NCBI GenBank assembly: GCA_026786275.1
Contig: JAJAYJ010000042.1
Location: forward strand, 1 to 49,031
Length of the DNA stretch: 49,031 bases
Reading direction: 5' to 3'
DNA from: Nocardioides sp.
Lineage (GTDB): Bacteria > Actinomycetota > Actinomycetes > Propionibacteriales > Nocardioidaceae
Part shown: positions 39,154-47,430 of the stretch, in pieces
Position numbering within the stretch: position 1 is the stretch's first letter
Layout: each line of letters opens with the position of its first letter
Position numbers and translations under genes: made by a program
The notes under the pieces: model-generated
Told to the model about the DNA's origin: nothing
The model's database searches: none
Seen by the model: the letters and a program-made list of their open reading frames with translations, nothing else

Positions 39154-41874
39154 GTGCCCGCCGCAGCCCTCGCAGCCGCCCGTCCCCGACTCCTGCTCCT
39201 CGACGGGCACTCCCTGGCCTACCGGGCCTTCTTCGCGCTACCGGTGGAGAACTTCTCGACCACGACAGGTCAGCACACCAACGCGGTCTACGGCTTCACC
39301 TCGATGCTGATCAACGTGCTCCGCGACGAGCAGCCGACCCATCTCGCGGTTGCCTTCGACGTGTCGCGACAGACCTTCCGGCTCGCTGAGTACGCCGAGT
39401 ACAAGGCCAAGCGGAACAAGACCCCCTCCGAGTTCAGCAGTCAGCTGCCGCTGATCGAGGAGGTGCTGGACGCACTGCGCATCCCGTTCCTCAAGAAGGA
39501 CGGGTACGAGGCCGACGACATCATCGCGACTCTGGTCACCCAGGCCCTAGCCGACGACATGGACGTGTTGATCCTGACCGGTGACCGGGACTCGCTTCAG
39601 CTGGTCACCGAGCACTCCACGGTGCTCTACCCGATGCGCGGTGTCTCCGAGCTGGCTCGGATGACACCGACCGCGGTGGAGGAGAGGTACGGCGTGCCGC
39701 CCTACCGCTACCCCGAGATCGCGGCCCTCGTCGGTGAGGACTCCGACAACCTGCCCGGCATCCCGGGCGTCGGCCCCAAGACCGCGGCCAAGTGGATCAA
39801 CACCTACGACGGCCTCGACAACGTGATCACGCACGCCGACAAGATCACCGGCAAGGCCGGTGACAACCTGCGCGAGCATCTGGGCGACGTGATCCGCAAC
39901 CGGCGGCTGAACCGGCTGGTCACCGATCTCGACCTCGAGCTGGCGCCCGCGGAGATGGCCATCCGGCCGTGGGACCGCCAGGAGGTGCACACGCTCTTCG
40001 ACGGCCTGGAGTTCCGGGTCCTGCGCGAACGCCTCTTCGAGACGCTGCAGTCGGAGGAGGTCATCGACGACTCCGGCTTCGCGTTGTCCGGCACTGTGCT
40101 GGGTGCCGGCGAGGTCGCAGCCTGGCTGGCCACGCACGCGCCGGCCGGGACCGTCCGCACCGGTGTGTCCGTGGGTGGCGACTGGGGCTCGGGCTCCGGC
40201 AACGTCCGCTCGGTCGCGCTCGCGGCGCAGGACGGCACCGCGGCCTGGATCGACGCCGACCTGGTGACCCCCGACGACGACGCGGCGCTGGCCGGTTGGT
40301 TCGCCGACCCGGCCTTCGCCAAGGTGCTGCACGACGCCAAGGGCCCGATGCTGGCGCTCGCGGCCCGCGGGTGGGCTCTCAGGGGCCTGGTCAGCGACAC
40401 CGCGCTCGCGGCGTACCTCTGCCGACCCGACCAACGCTCCTACGACCTGGCCGACCTGACCCTGCGCTACCTCAAGCGCGAGCTCAAGACAGCGGCGGAG
40501 GACGACGGTCAGGGCCAGCTCGCCTTCGACGACCTCGCGGGCGACGCCCTCACCGGGGACCCGGGCGCCGGCGACACCGCGATGGTGCACGCCCGGGCGG
40601 TGCTCGACCTGGCCGAGGCGCTCGACGTCGAGCTCGACGAGCGGGGCGGCACCCGGTTGCTGGCCGACGTGGAGCTGCCGCTGGTGGACCTGTTGGCGGG
40701 CCTGGAGCAGACCGGGATCGCCGTCGACGGTGACCTGCTCGAGGCGTTGCAGGGCGAGTTCGACGCCGAGGTGCGCCGGGCCGCCGAGCACGCCTACGAG
40801 GCCATCGGCCGGGAGGTCAACCTGGGGTCGCCCAAGCAGCTGCAGGTGGTGCTCTTCGACGAGCTCGGGCTGCCCAAGACCAAGCGCACGAAGACCGGGT
40901 ACACCACCGACGCCGACGCCCTGGCGGCGCTGTTCGTCAAGACCGAGAACCCGTTCCTCGCCCACCTGCTGCGCCACCGCGACCAGATCCGGCTGCGCCA
41001 GACCATCGAGGGCCTGCTCAAGACCGTGGCCGGGGATGGCCGCATCCACACCACGTTCAACCAGCTGATCGCCGCGACCGGTCGCCTCTCGAGTACCGAC
41101 CCCAACCTGCAGAACATCCCGGTCCGGACCGCGGACGGCCGGCGGATCCGTGAGGGCTTCGTCGTGGGCCCGGGCTACGAGTCGCTGATGACGGCCGACT
41201 ACAGCCAGATCGAGATGCGGATCATGGCGCACCTCTCCGAGGACACGCTGCTGATCGAGGCGTTCCGCTCGGGGCGCGACTTCCACTCCATCACCGCCGC
41301 CCGGGTCTTTGACGTGCCCGCCGACGCCGTCGACGTCGAGATGCGCGCCAAGATCAAGGCGATGAACTACGGGCTGGCCTACGGCCTGTCGGCCTTCGGG
41401 CTCTCCGGACAGCTCGGCATCGAGCCGGGCGAGGCCCGGGGGCTGATGGAGGAGTACTTCGAGACTTTCGGCGGCATCCGCGACTACCTCGGCGGGGTCG
41501 TCGAGGAGGCGCGCAGGACCGGCTACACCGAGACCATCAAGGGCCGGCGCCGTTACCTGCCCGACCTGACCAGCGACAACCGTCAGCGCCGCGAGATCGC
41601 CGAGCGGATGGCCCTGAACGCGCCGATCCAGGGGTCGGCGGCCGACCTGATCAAGATCGCGATGCTGAACGTCGACCGAGCGATCGCCGAGCAGGGCCTG
41701 GCCTCACGGATGCTGCTGCAGGTGCACGACGAGCTCGTGCTCGAGGTGGCGGCGGGGGAGCGGGAGGCGCTCGAGGTGCTGGTGCGAGAGCAGATGGCCT
41801 CCGCGGCCGACCTCGCGGTCCCGCTCGACGTCTCGGTCGGCACCGGGCACAGCTGGCACGAGGCTGCGCACTAG
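39154..41874 (+). CDS. polA: DNA polymerase I
   Basis: 906 aa. The N-terminal 5' nuclease shows LLLDGHSLAYRAFFAL, GYEADDIIATL, TGDRDSLQLV and GEDSDNLPGIPGVGPKTAA. The middle 3'-5' exonuclease region lacks the DxE metal motif and should be inactive, as usual in actinobacteria. Polymerase motif A is ADYSQIEMRIMAHLS, motif B RAKIKAMNYGLAYG with Arg731, Lys735 and Tyr739, motif C LLQVHDELVLEV. Tyr739 sits where E. coli has Phe762. The GTG is set by the -10 box. It repairs and fills gaps, including Okazaki fragment ends. Confidence 0.97.
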   Translation: MPAAALAAARPRLLLLDGHSLAYRAFFALPVENFSTTTGQHTNAVYGFTSMLINVLRDEQPTHLAVAFDVSRQTFRLAEYAEYKAKRNKTPSEFSSQLPLIEEVLDALRIPFLKKDGYEADDIIATLVTQALADDMDVLILTGDRDSLQLVTEHSTVLYPMRGVSELARMTPTAVEERYGVPPYRYPEIAALVGEDSDNLPGIPGVGPKTAAKWINTYDGLDNVITHADKITGKAGDNLREHLGDVIRNRRLNRLVTDLDLELAPAEMAIRPWDRQEVHTLFDGLEFRVLRERLFETLQSEEVIDDSGFALSGTVLGAGEVAAWLATHAPAGTVRTGVSVGGDWGSGSGNVRSVALAAQDGTAAWIDADLVTPDDDAALAGWFADPAFAKVLHDAKGPMLALAARGWALRGLVSDTALAAYLCRPDQRSYDLADLTLRYLKRELKTAAEDDGQGQLAFDDLAGDALTGDPGAGDTAMVHARAVLDLAEALDVELDERGGTRLLADVELPLVDLLAGLEQTGIAVDGDLLEALQGEFDAEVRRAAEHAYEAIGREVNLGSPKQLQVVLFDELGLPKTKRTKTGYTTDADALAALFVKTENPFLAHLLRHRDQIRLRQTIEGLLKTVAGDGRIHTTFNQLIAATGRLSSTDPNLQNIPVRTADGRRIREGFVVGPGYESLMTADYSQIEMRIMAHLSEDTLLIEAFRSGRDFHSITAARVFDVPADAVDVEMRAKIKAMNYGLAYGLSAFGLSGQLGIEPGEARGLMEEYFETFGGIRDYLGGVVEEARRTGYTETIKGRRRYLPDLTSDNRQRREIAERMALNAPIQGSAADLIKIAMLNVDRAIAEQGLASRMLLQVHDELVLEVAAGEREALEVLVREQMASAADLAVPLDVSVGTGHSWHEAAH

Positions 41875-41900
41875 CCGACCAGGCCCGGGTCCGTGGCGGC

Positions 41901-43148
41901 TCAGACCCGCTGCTGCTCCAGCGCCTCGACCTCGCGGGTCGCGGGTCGGCGCAGGAACGCGAAGGCGATCAGTCCGACGAACAGCACACCGTCCACCACC
42001 GCCACCAGGGCCACCAGCGAGGTCGCGGAGTCCACCGTGGAGCTCAGCGCCACCAGGGCCACCAGGGTGGTCCAGATCATCGCGATCGAGAGCCAGTGCT
42101 GGCGCGCGAGCGCGGAGTAGACCAGGACCTGGATCATCGAGAGCAGCGTGCCGACGATCGCGAAGCGCCACAGGGAGTCCTTGACCCCGAGGAAGTCGGA
42201 CCCGCCGACGAAGACCTGGGCCAGGTCGGGCAGCACCACGACGCCGACCAGTGCGATGAGCCCCAACCCGCCGGCGATGCCGAGCGACTTGACCAGAGTG
42301 CCGCGAGAGCTGCCGTTGCGGGCCATCGAGGGAAACGCGATCACGACCACGAACTGGGGCAGGAAGAGGATCGCCTTGACCAGGATCAGGCCGCCGGCGT
42401 ACAGGCCCGCCTCGCCGGAGTCCAAGACGGCGCGGGCCAGCAGGATGTCGGCGTTCGAGAGGGCGAAGAAGGCCAGGAGCGCCTGGCTGCTGCTGCCCAC
42501 CTCGTGCAGCAGGGCCGCCCCGGCACCGGTCACCGCAGGCGCGGGCCTGCGGGGCCGGCGCAGCGCCAGGGACCCGATGAGGACCGGCACCCAGGCGCCG
42601 ATGGCCACGCCCAGGAACGCGGAGAACTCGGAGGGCCAGACCAGGATCAGGCCGATCCCGACTGCGAAGCGGCCCAGGCCCTGGCTCAGGTAAACCAGGG
42701 CGAGGGGGGTCCAGCGCTGCTCGCCCTGCAGCACACCGGCCTGGCCGCCCATGATGGTGACCGGCACCACGGCGGTCGAGACCAGCAGTGCGGTCGGCAG
42801 GCTGTCGAGGCGCAGAACGGCGTCGAACAGCGGGGCCAGGGCCAGGCAGACGACCCCCAGCACCAGGGCGCCGCGGTAGGTCACGCCCAGCACCACCCGC
42901 TCGATCGCGTTCACGTGCTCGGGGTCCGAGCTGATCCGACGGGCACCGGTGGCCTGCAGGCCCAGCGAGAGCACCGACAGCACGATCATCACGCCCATCA
43001 GGGCCGAGAAGGCACCGAAGTCGACCGGTCCGAGCAGCCGGGCCGCCACCACGGTGTAGACGTAGTTGGCCAGGTTCATGAGCCCCATGGCCACGGCCAT
43101 CGCCGCAGCGCCACGCAGGAGTCCCGCGCCAGCGCGCCTCTCAGTCAC
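41901..43148 (-). CDS. Polysaccharide-flippase-like multi-pass membrane protein (MOP superfamily)
   Basis: 415 aa with about twelve hydrophobic segments along its whole length. The opening GLMNLANYVYTVVAARLLGPVDFGAFSAL (two parts: NLANYVYTVVAARL, LGPVDFGAFSAL) is the pattern of Wzx/RfbX-type lipid-linked sugar flippases. The C-terminus is short and charged. No glycosyltransferase genes are near, so the transported lipid-linked substrate is unknown. GTG 43148 is chosen because TACGCT lies 6 bases upstream on this strand. It converges on polA with only 26 bp between the stops. Confidence 0.8.
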   Translation of the reverse strand: MTERRAGAGLLRGAAAMAVAMGLMNLANYVYTVVAARLLGPVDFGAFSALMGVMIVLSVLSLGLQATGARRISSDPEHVNAIERVVLGVTYRGALVLGVVCLALAPLFDAVLRLDSLPTALLVSTAVVPVTIMGGQAGVLQGEQRWTPLALVYLSQGLGRFAVGIGLILVWPSEFSAFLGVAIGAWVPVLIGSLALRRPRRPAPAVTGAGAALLHEVGSSSQALLAFFALSNADILLARAVLDSGEAGLYAGGLILVKAILFLPQFVVVIAFPSMARNGSSRGTLVKSLGIAGGLGLIALVGVVVLPDLAQVFVGGSDFLGVKDSLWRFAIVGTLLSMIQVLVYSALARQHWLSIAMIWTTLVALVALSSTVDSATSLVALVAVVDGVLFVGLIAFAFLRRPATREVEALEQQRV

Positions 43149-43154
43149 CCATTG

Positions 43155-43160
43155 AGCGTA
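43155..43160 (-). promoter_or_regulatory. -10 box TACGCT of the flippase-like gene
   Basis: On the minus strand TACGCT is followed by 6 bases and then GTG 43148, a leaderless arrangement. Confidence 0.55.
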
Positions 43161-43198
43161 CGGCGCCTGCGGCTGAGGCGACGGATCGAGGCGCCCGG

Positions 43199-43221
43199 GC
43201 CCCGCCCGAACCGGGCGGGGC
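43199..43221. other. Perfect 10-bp GC hairpin in a divergent promoter region
   Basis: GCCCCGCCCG, loop AAC, CGGGCGGGGC. It lies 51 bases upstream of one start and 129 upstream of the other, between divergent genes, so a terminator makes little sense. It could be an operator or a barrier to divergent transcription. Confidence 0.6.
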
Positions 43222-43349
43222 TACTGGCGAGTAGGCAACTGAGGCGCTCGTCTCTTATGGTGCATCGGTCGTCGCGACCTTGGCGGGCAGCGCGTCCGGA
43301 CCCAGCACCTGGGCTTTCCGTTTATCAACAGGGAGGGGCGCGTACTCGC

Positions 43350-43904
43350 ATGCGCACATCTATCACCGCGGGGTTGCTGCTCGTCGTCGCAGCGCCTCTG
43401 CTCGTCGGGCTGAGCTCATGGGCCGACCTCGAATTGGAGCCGGTCGTCCTGATCGGTACCGCACTCGGTGCGGTCGCCGCTCTCGTGCCCGACCGCACAC
43501 CCGGCGTCCGGTTGCTGGCCTGCATGATCGGCGTCGCTGTCGGCCTGGTCGGTTACGTCGTGCGAGCCGGGTTCCTTCCCGACACCCCGACGGGTCGTGC
43601 CGCGGCAGTCGCGATCACCCTGGCCGTGTGCGTGATCCTCACGGCGGCGACCCGCGAGAGGTTGGCCCTCTGGGCAGTGCTCCTCGGCGCAGGCGGCTTC
43701 GCGGGTGCGTTCGAGGCGACGTTCAGCGCTGCACCCACCGAGGTGTTGTCGAGCTCGATCAGCACCGCCACGTCCTTCGTCGTCACTGTCGCCGTCGGCT
43801 TCCTCGTGTGCTCGGCTGTCGGGCCGGGTCGCCACGGGGCCCGCACCACCACAGACCACCGCGTGGGAGACCACGACAACCTCGTCCTGGAGAAGAACGC
43901 ATGA
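43350..43904 (+). CDS. Multi-pass membrane protein paired with the heptad-repeat protein, unknown
   Basis: 184 aa with five or six hydrophobic segments, near residues 5-24, 29-47, 53-72, 84-101, 106-126 and 137-156. A hydrophilic C-terminal tail of about 25 residues contains several His and Asp. No family signature is recognised. GGGAGGGG lies 11 bases before the ATG. The stop overlaps the ATG of the heptad-repeat gene (ATGA), so both are made together. A TATGGT at 43256-43261 may be the promoter -10. It could be a membrane partner or export aid for the next protein, by context only. Confidence 0.75.
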   Translation: MRTSITAGLLLVVAAPLLVGLSSWADLELEPVVLIGTALGAVAALVPDRTPGVRLLACMIGVAVGLVGYVVRAGFLPDTPTGRAAAVAITLAVCVILTAATRERLALWAVLLGAGGFAGAFEATFSAAPTEVLSSSISTATSFVVTVAVGFLVCSAVGPGRHGARTTTDHRVGDHDNLVLEKNA

Positions 43905-46396
43905 CAAGCCGTCCCCGTCCCCGTCGCACGGCTCGCGTGTCGATGACCCTGGCTGCGCTGGCTGTCGTCGCCGTCACCGGCTCAACAGCGTCGTACGCCG
44001 CCGACGGTGCCGGTGTCGACATCGTCAACACCGAGACCGTCCAGATCTACACCTCCGCCGACGGCAAGGTCACCAGCAAGCGTGTGTACGAGCAGCTGTC
44101 GCTGAGCGGCAAGGGCCGTGTCGAGCTCAGCAACCCCGTCTCGACCGACGGGCTGCGCAACCTGGACGGGTTCGGCGGCTTCTCGGTCGAGAACGGCAAC
44201 CAGGTCGTCGACACCAAGGTGGACGGCGAGGAGAAGCTGCGTTCGGTGAGCGACTTCGACGGGACACTGCCCCTGTCCCTGGACGTCGCCTACGAGCTCG
44301 ACGGTAAGCCCGTCGAAGCAGACGACGTCGTCGGTCGTTCGGGCGAGCTCACCGCGACCTACACGATTGAGAACGTCAGTGGCGTGCCGACCGAGGTCAC
44401 GTTCGACGACGGCAAGGGCGGCACGATCACCGAGACTGTGGACGTGCCGGTGCCGATGGTCGGTTCCCTCACGACGGTGGCCCCGTCCACCTTCAGGTCG
44501 GTCAGGTCGGAGCAGGCCAACATGGCCGGAGATGGCAAGGGCGGTACCAAGCTGTCCTTCACGGTGACCCTGATCCCGCCGATCGGCTCGACCAGTGCCA
44601 CGTTCGGCTACACGGCTGACATCGTGGACGGCGTCGTGCCCCGCGCAGACCTGACCGCGCTGCCGGTCAACCCGCTCCTCAGCCCCAGCTTCAAAACCGC
44701 CGCGACCAGCTATCAGGGTGGTGCCGAGACAGGGGTCGAGCTTGCCCGTGGCGCGGTCGAGATCGACACTAACCTGCTGAAGCTGCGCGACGGGGCCAGT
44801 GACCTGCTCAGCGGCCTCCTGCAGCTCAGCGACGGGGCCGACCAGCTCAGCGCGGGGTTGACGAACGACGCCGTTCCGGGCTCCCAGAAGCTTGCGGCCG
44901 GTGCCGGCGAGCTCGCCGACGGGATCGGTCAGCTCGACGTCGGTGCCGCGAAGCTCTCCACCGGTGCGGGCACGGCCGCCGACGGCAGCAAGAAGCTCGC
45001 TGCGGGTGCCGGCCAGCTGTCCTCGGGCGTGGGGACGCTCGACGGCAAGCTGCCCATCCTCACGAGCGGAGTGGGCCAGCTGGCGGCGGGTCAGGCGGGT
45101 CTCGCCGCCGGCCTCACCAAGCTGTACGACGGCGTGCAGGCGCTGTCTCCGAGCGTGCGCGACCAGCTCAAGACCAACGCCGAGTATCAGCAGCTCCTGG
45201 GTGCGCTCCAGTCCGTCGTCGCCGGTATCGGTACCCCGACCGACAGCGGTGCCACTCTCCTGGGCGGGCTGAACCAGCTGAAGGCCGGTCTCGACGGCGC
45301 GACCGCCAGGGTCGACCAGGCCGCGGTCGACCTCTTCGGGGCCATCAACGGCCCCGCCTCGGCGGACGGCACGGTCGCGAAGCTGAAGGCGACCATCCTG
45401 TCCGTCCAGGGTGTCCCTGACTGCGGACCCCAGTGCCGGGGAACACTTGACCAGGTCGCCGCCGGTGTGGGTGTCGCACAGACCGCGTCCCTCAACAAGC
45501 TGCGTGAGGGGTTGATCGAGCTGTCGGCCGGCATCGTCGCCCGGGCCACCGGCCCCACCGGCGGCATCGCTCAGCTCAAGGCCGGGCTCAGCAACGGCAA
45601 CGCCGCTACCTGCGACCGCACGAAGACCGGCAGCCCGCTCGACGACTGTGGGCTGTCGCAGGCGGTGCAGCTGGTCCAGGTAGGAGTGCCCGTCCTCGTG
45701 GACGGGATCACGTCCAACATCAGCAAGACGCTGCTGGCCTCGATCGGCGTGCCCAGCCCGGGATGCGTGCCGACGGCGACGCTGCGATGTGCCGCAGCCG
45801 CGTTGGACAAGGGTGGTGACGACCTTTTGTCGGGCGTGGGTGAACTCATCGGAGGAGTCGACCAGCTCGACGCGGGCGGGCGCACCCTCGCCGCCGGCGC
45901 CGGTGACCTGTCCTCCGGCCTGGATCGGCTCTCGGACGGCGCCGGCCAGCTAGCCGACGGCACCGGCACCGCTCGCGCGGGCTCGGTCCGGTTGTCCGAC
46001 GGCGCCGACCAACTCGCCTCCGGGCTGGGTGACGCCGCCGACGGCTCAGGCCGGCTCGCGGCCGGGCTCACCGAGGCGGCTGCCGGAACTCCCCAGCTCG
46101 TGGACGGGGCCACCCGGCTGTCGGCGGAGGGCACCAAGAAGCTGGTGGCTGCCGGTGAATCGACGGCGCAGAACTACGGCGAGATGTACGCGACCCTCGA
46201 GGCGGGCGCTCAGCGTGCCCAGACCGAGGACATGGCGCTGGGTGCCCCCGAAGGTGCTTCAGGTCTGACGGCGTACAGCTACGTGATCCAGGGCGAGGAC
46301 GGGGAAGGGAACCGTAACCTCGTGCGGGGTTTGATGGGCGGGCTGCTCCTCGCCGCCGGGGCGGGCGTAGTGGCCCTGCGTCGCCGCATCGTCTGA
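43901..46396 (+). CDS. Secreted, membrane-anchored protein with xxxLxxG heptad repeats
   Basis: 831 aa. A signal peptide (to about residue 34, TASYA) precedes an N-terminal beta-rich region to about 270. Two blocks of seven-residue repeats with Leu and Gly at fixed places, such as GAGQLSSGVGTLDG and GADQLASGLGDAADG, lie at about 295-417 and 642-749. Between them are three likely disulphide pairs (DCGPQC and two spaced CxnC). A C-terminal helix at about 805-825 ends in RRRIV. Such repeats (TIGR03057 type) form long rods in YhgE/Pip, EsaA and the phage receptor YueB. This protein lacks their ABC-2-like membrane domain. It is coupled to the preceding membrane gene. Confidence 0.85.
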   Translation: MTSRPRPRRTARVSMTLAALAVVAVTGSTASYAADGAGVDIVNTETVQIYTSADGKVTSKRVYEQLSLSGKGRVELSNPVSTDGLRNLDGFGGFSVENGNQVVDTKVDGEEKLRSVSDFDGTLPLSLDVAYELDGKPVEADDVVGRSGELTATYTIENVSGVPTEVTFDDGKGGTITETVDVPVPMVGSLTTVAPSTFRSVRSEQANMAGDGKGGTKLSFTVTLIPPIGSTSATFGYTADIVDGVVPRADLTALPVNPLLSPSFKTAATSYQGGAETGVELARGAVEIDTNLLKLRDGASDLLSGLLQLSDGADQLSAGLTNDAVPGSQKLAAGAGELADGIGQLDVGAAKLSTGAGTAADGSKKLAAGAGQLSSGVGTLDGKLPILTSGVGQLAAGQAGLAAGLTKLYDGVQALSPSVRDQLKTNAEYQQLLGALQSVVAGIGTPTDSGATLLGGLNQLKAGLDGATARVDQAAVDLFGAINGPASADGTVAKLKATILSVQGVPDCGPQCRGTLDQVAAGVGVAQTASLNKLREGLIELSAGIVARATGPTGGIAQLKAGLSNGNAATCDRTKTGSPLDDCGLSQAVQLVQVGVPVLVDGITSNISKTLLASIGVPSPGCVPTATLRCAAAALDKGGDDLLSGVGELIGGVDQLDAGGRTLAAGAGDLSSGLDRLSDGAGQLADGTGTARAGSVRLSDGADQLASGLGDAADGSGRLAAGLTEAAAGTPQLVDGATRLSAEGTKKLVAAGESTAQNYGEMYATLEAGAQRAQTEDMALGAPEGASGLTAYSYVIQGEDGEGNRNLVRGLMGGLLLAAGAGVVALRRRIV

Positions 46397-46419
46397 TCCC
46401 CGGCTCCGAGCCGTCACCC

Positions 46420-46475
46420 GCGCTGAGGGACCAGCCAGCTGGCTGCTTGGCGCGAGGGCGCCGGGTTCTCAGCGC
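46420..46475. terminator. Three-stem inverted-repeat structure between convergent genes
   Basis: An outer stem GCGCTGAG (46420-46427) with CTCAGCGC (46468-46475) encloses a 14-base perfect palindrome (46432-46445) and a second hairpin GGCGC-GAGG-GCGCC (46449-46462). The outer 3' arm includes the stop codon of the methyltransferase on the minus strand. It probably ends both transcripts, although no T tract follows. Confidence 0.5.
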
Positions 46476-47287
46476 AGGTCCGCGCCGAAGATCGCGGTGC
46501 CGGGCGTCCAGCGGCCCCGCACTCCCGACCAGCCGCCCCACACCCGGTCATGGCCCTCGGGCCACTGGGGCTCCAGCAGCGTGGTGATCCGAAAGCCGGC
46601 ACCGGCCAGCAGCGCCACCCAGTCACCCAGCGTGCGGTGGTGCTCGACGTAGGCCACGATGCCGGTCTCGTCGTCGATCTCGACGTACGGCGTCCGGTCC
46701 CAGTAGGACTGGCCGGCCACCAGGCCGGCCTCGCCGGGGTCGTCGGGGAACATCCAGCGGGTGGGATGGGTGATCGAGAACGCGAACCGGCCGCCCGGCC
46801 GCAGGACGCGGGCCGTCTCGGCGACCGCGACCTCGATGTCATGCACGAACTGCAGGGCGCCGAAGGAGCAGAAGACCACGTCGAACGCGGCGTCGGGGAA
46901 AGGCAGCGCGGTCGCGGTGCCGAGCACGGAGGGCACGCTGACGCCGGTGTGCTCGTCGATGCGGCGCGAGTGCTGCAGCTGGCGCAGCGACAGGTCGATG
47001 CCGACGGCGCGGCCGCCGTGGTGGCGCACCCAGCGCGAGCACTGGCCGGCCCCGGAGCCGACCTCGAGCACGTCGCGGCCCGCGACCTCGCCGAGGATCC
47101 GGGCCTCGTCCTCGCGCAGTCCCTCGGGTCCCCACAGGAAGCCGAGGTCGCCGAGGAACTCGCCGTGGGTGGCCTGGTACTCGTCGGCGTAGCGGTCCCA
47201 GTCGGGTCCGTTGGCGTGACGCGACTCGGTCTCGTCGACGGCGCGACGCTCGACCCGGATCGGTCGCGGGGCCGTGGGCTGGTCCAC
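46469..47287 (-). CDS. SAM-dependent methyltransferase (class I)
   Basis: 272 aa. The SAM-binding motif I is DVLEVGSGAGQCSRWV, motif II region AVGIDLSLRQLQHS, motif IV AFDVVFCSFGALQFV and motif VI VLRPGGRFAFSITHP, the set of a Methyltransf_11-type enzyme. The N-terminal part has WDRYADEYQATHGEF, common in actinobacterial methyltransferases annotated without a substrate. The substrate is unknown here. The start is GTG 47287 without a clear ribosome site. It is divergent from the kinase-like gene, 143 bp apart. Confidence 0.88.
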   Translation of the reverse strand: MDQPTAPRPIRVERRAVDETESRHANGPDWDRYADEYQATHGEFLGDLGFLWGPEGLREDEARILGEVAGRDVLEVGSGAGQCSRWVRHHGGRAVGIDLSLRQLQHSRRIDEHTGVSVPSVLGTATALPFPDAAFDVVFCSFGALQFVHDIEVAVAETARVLRPGGRFAFSITHPTRWMFPDDPGEAGLVAGQSYWDRTPYVEIDDETGIVAYVEHHRTLGDWVALLAGAGFRITTLLEPQWPEGHDRVWGGWSGVRGRWTPGTAIFGADLR

Positions 47288-47418
47288 GGCCGTCAGGAGC
47301 CGGAGCCCGCGGCCAGGCCCTGCCCGCGCCGTGGGCGGGGCCGTCGGCTCGGGTGAAGGGGGGACACCGTGGTGGCGCGCGAGGCCGGCACGAGGGACAT
47401 GGCCTCGAGGGTACTGAC

Positions 47419-47424
47419 TACCGT
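47419..47424 (+). promoter_or_regulatory. -10 box TACCGT of the kinase-like gene
   Basis: TACCGT lies 6 bases before GTG 47431, a leaderless arrangement that decides between several in-frame upstream starts. Confidence 0.5.
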
Positions 47425-47430
47425 GCTGCT

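Noticed and set aside
40100-40500. Loss of proofreading residues in polA as a mutation
   Set aside because: The inactive 3'-5' exonuclease region is normal for actinobacterial DNA polymerase I.
39547-41286. Minus-strand open frame opposite polA
   Set aside because: Shadow of polA; no ribosome site or motif.
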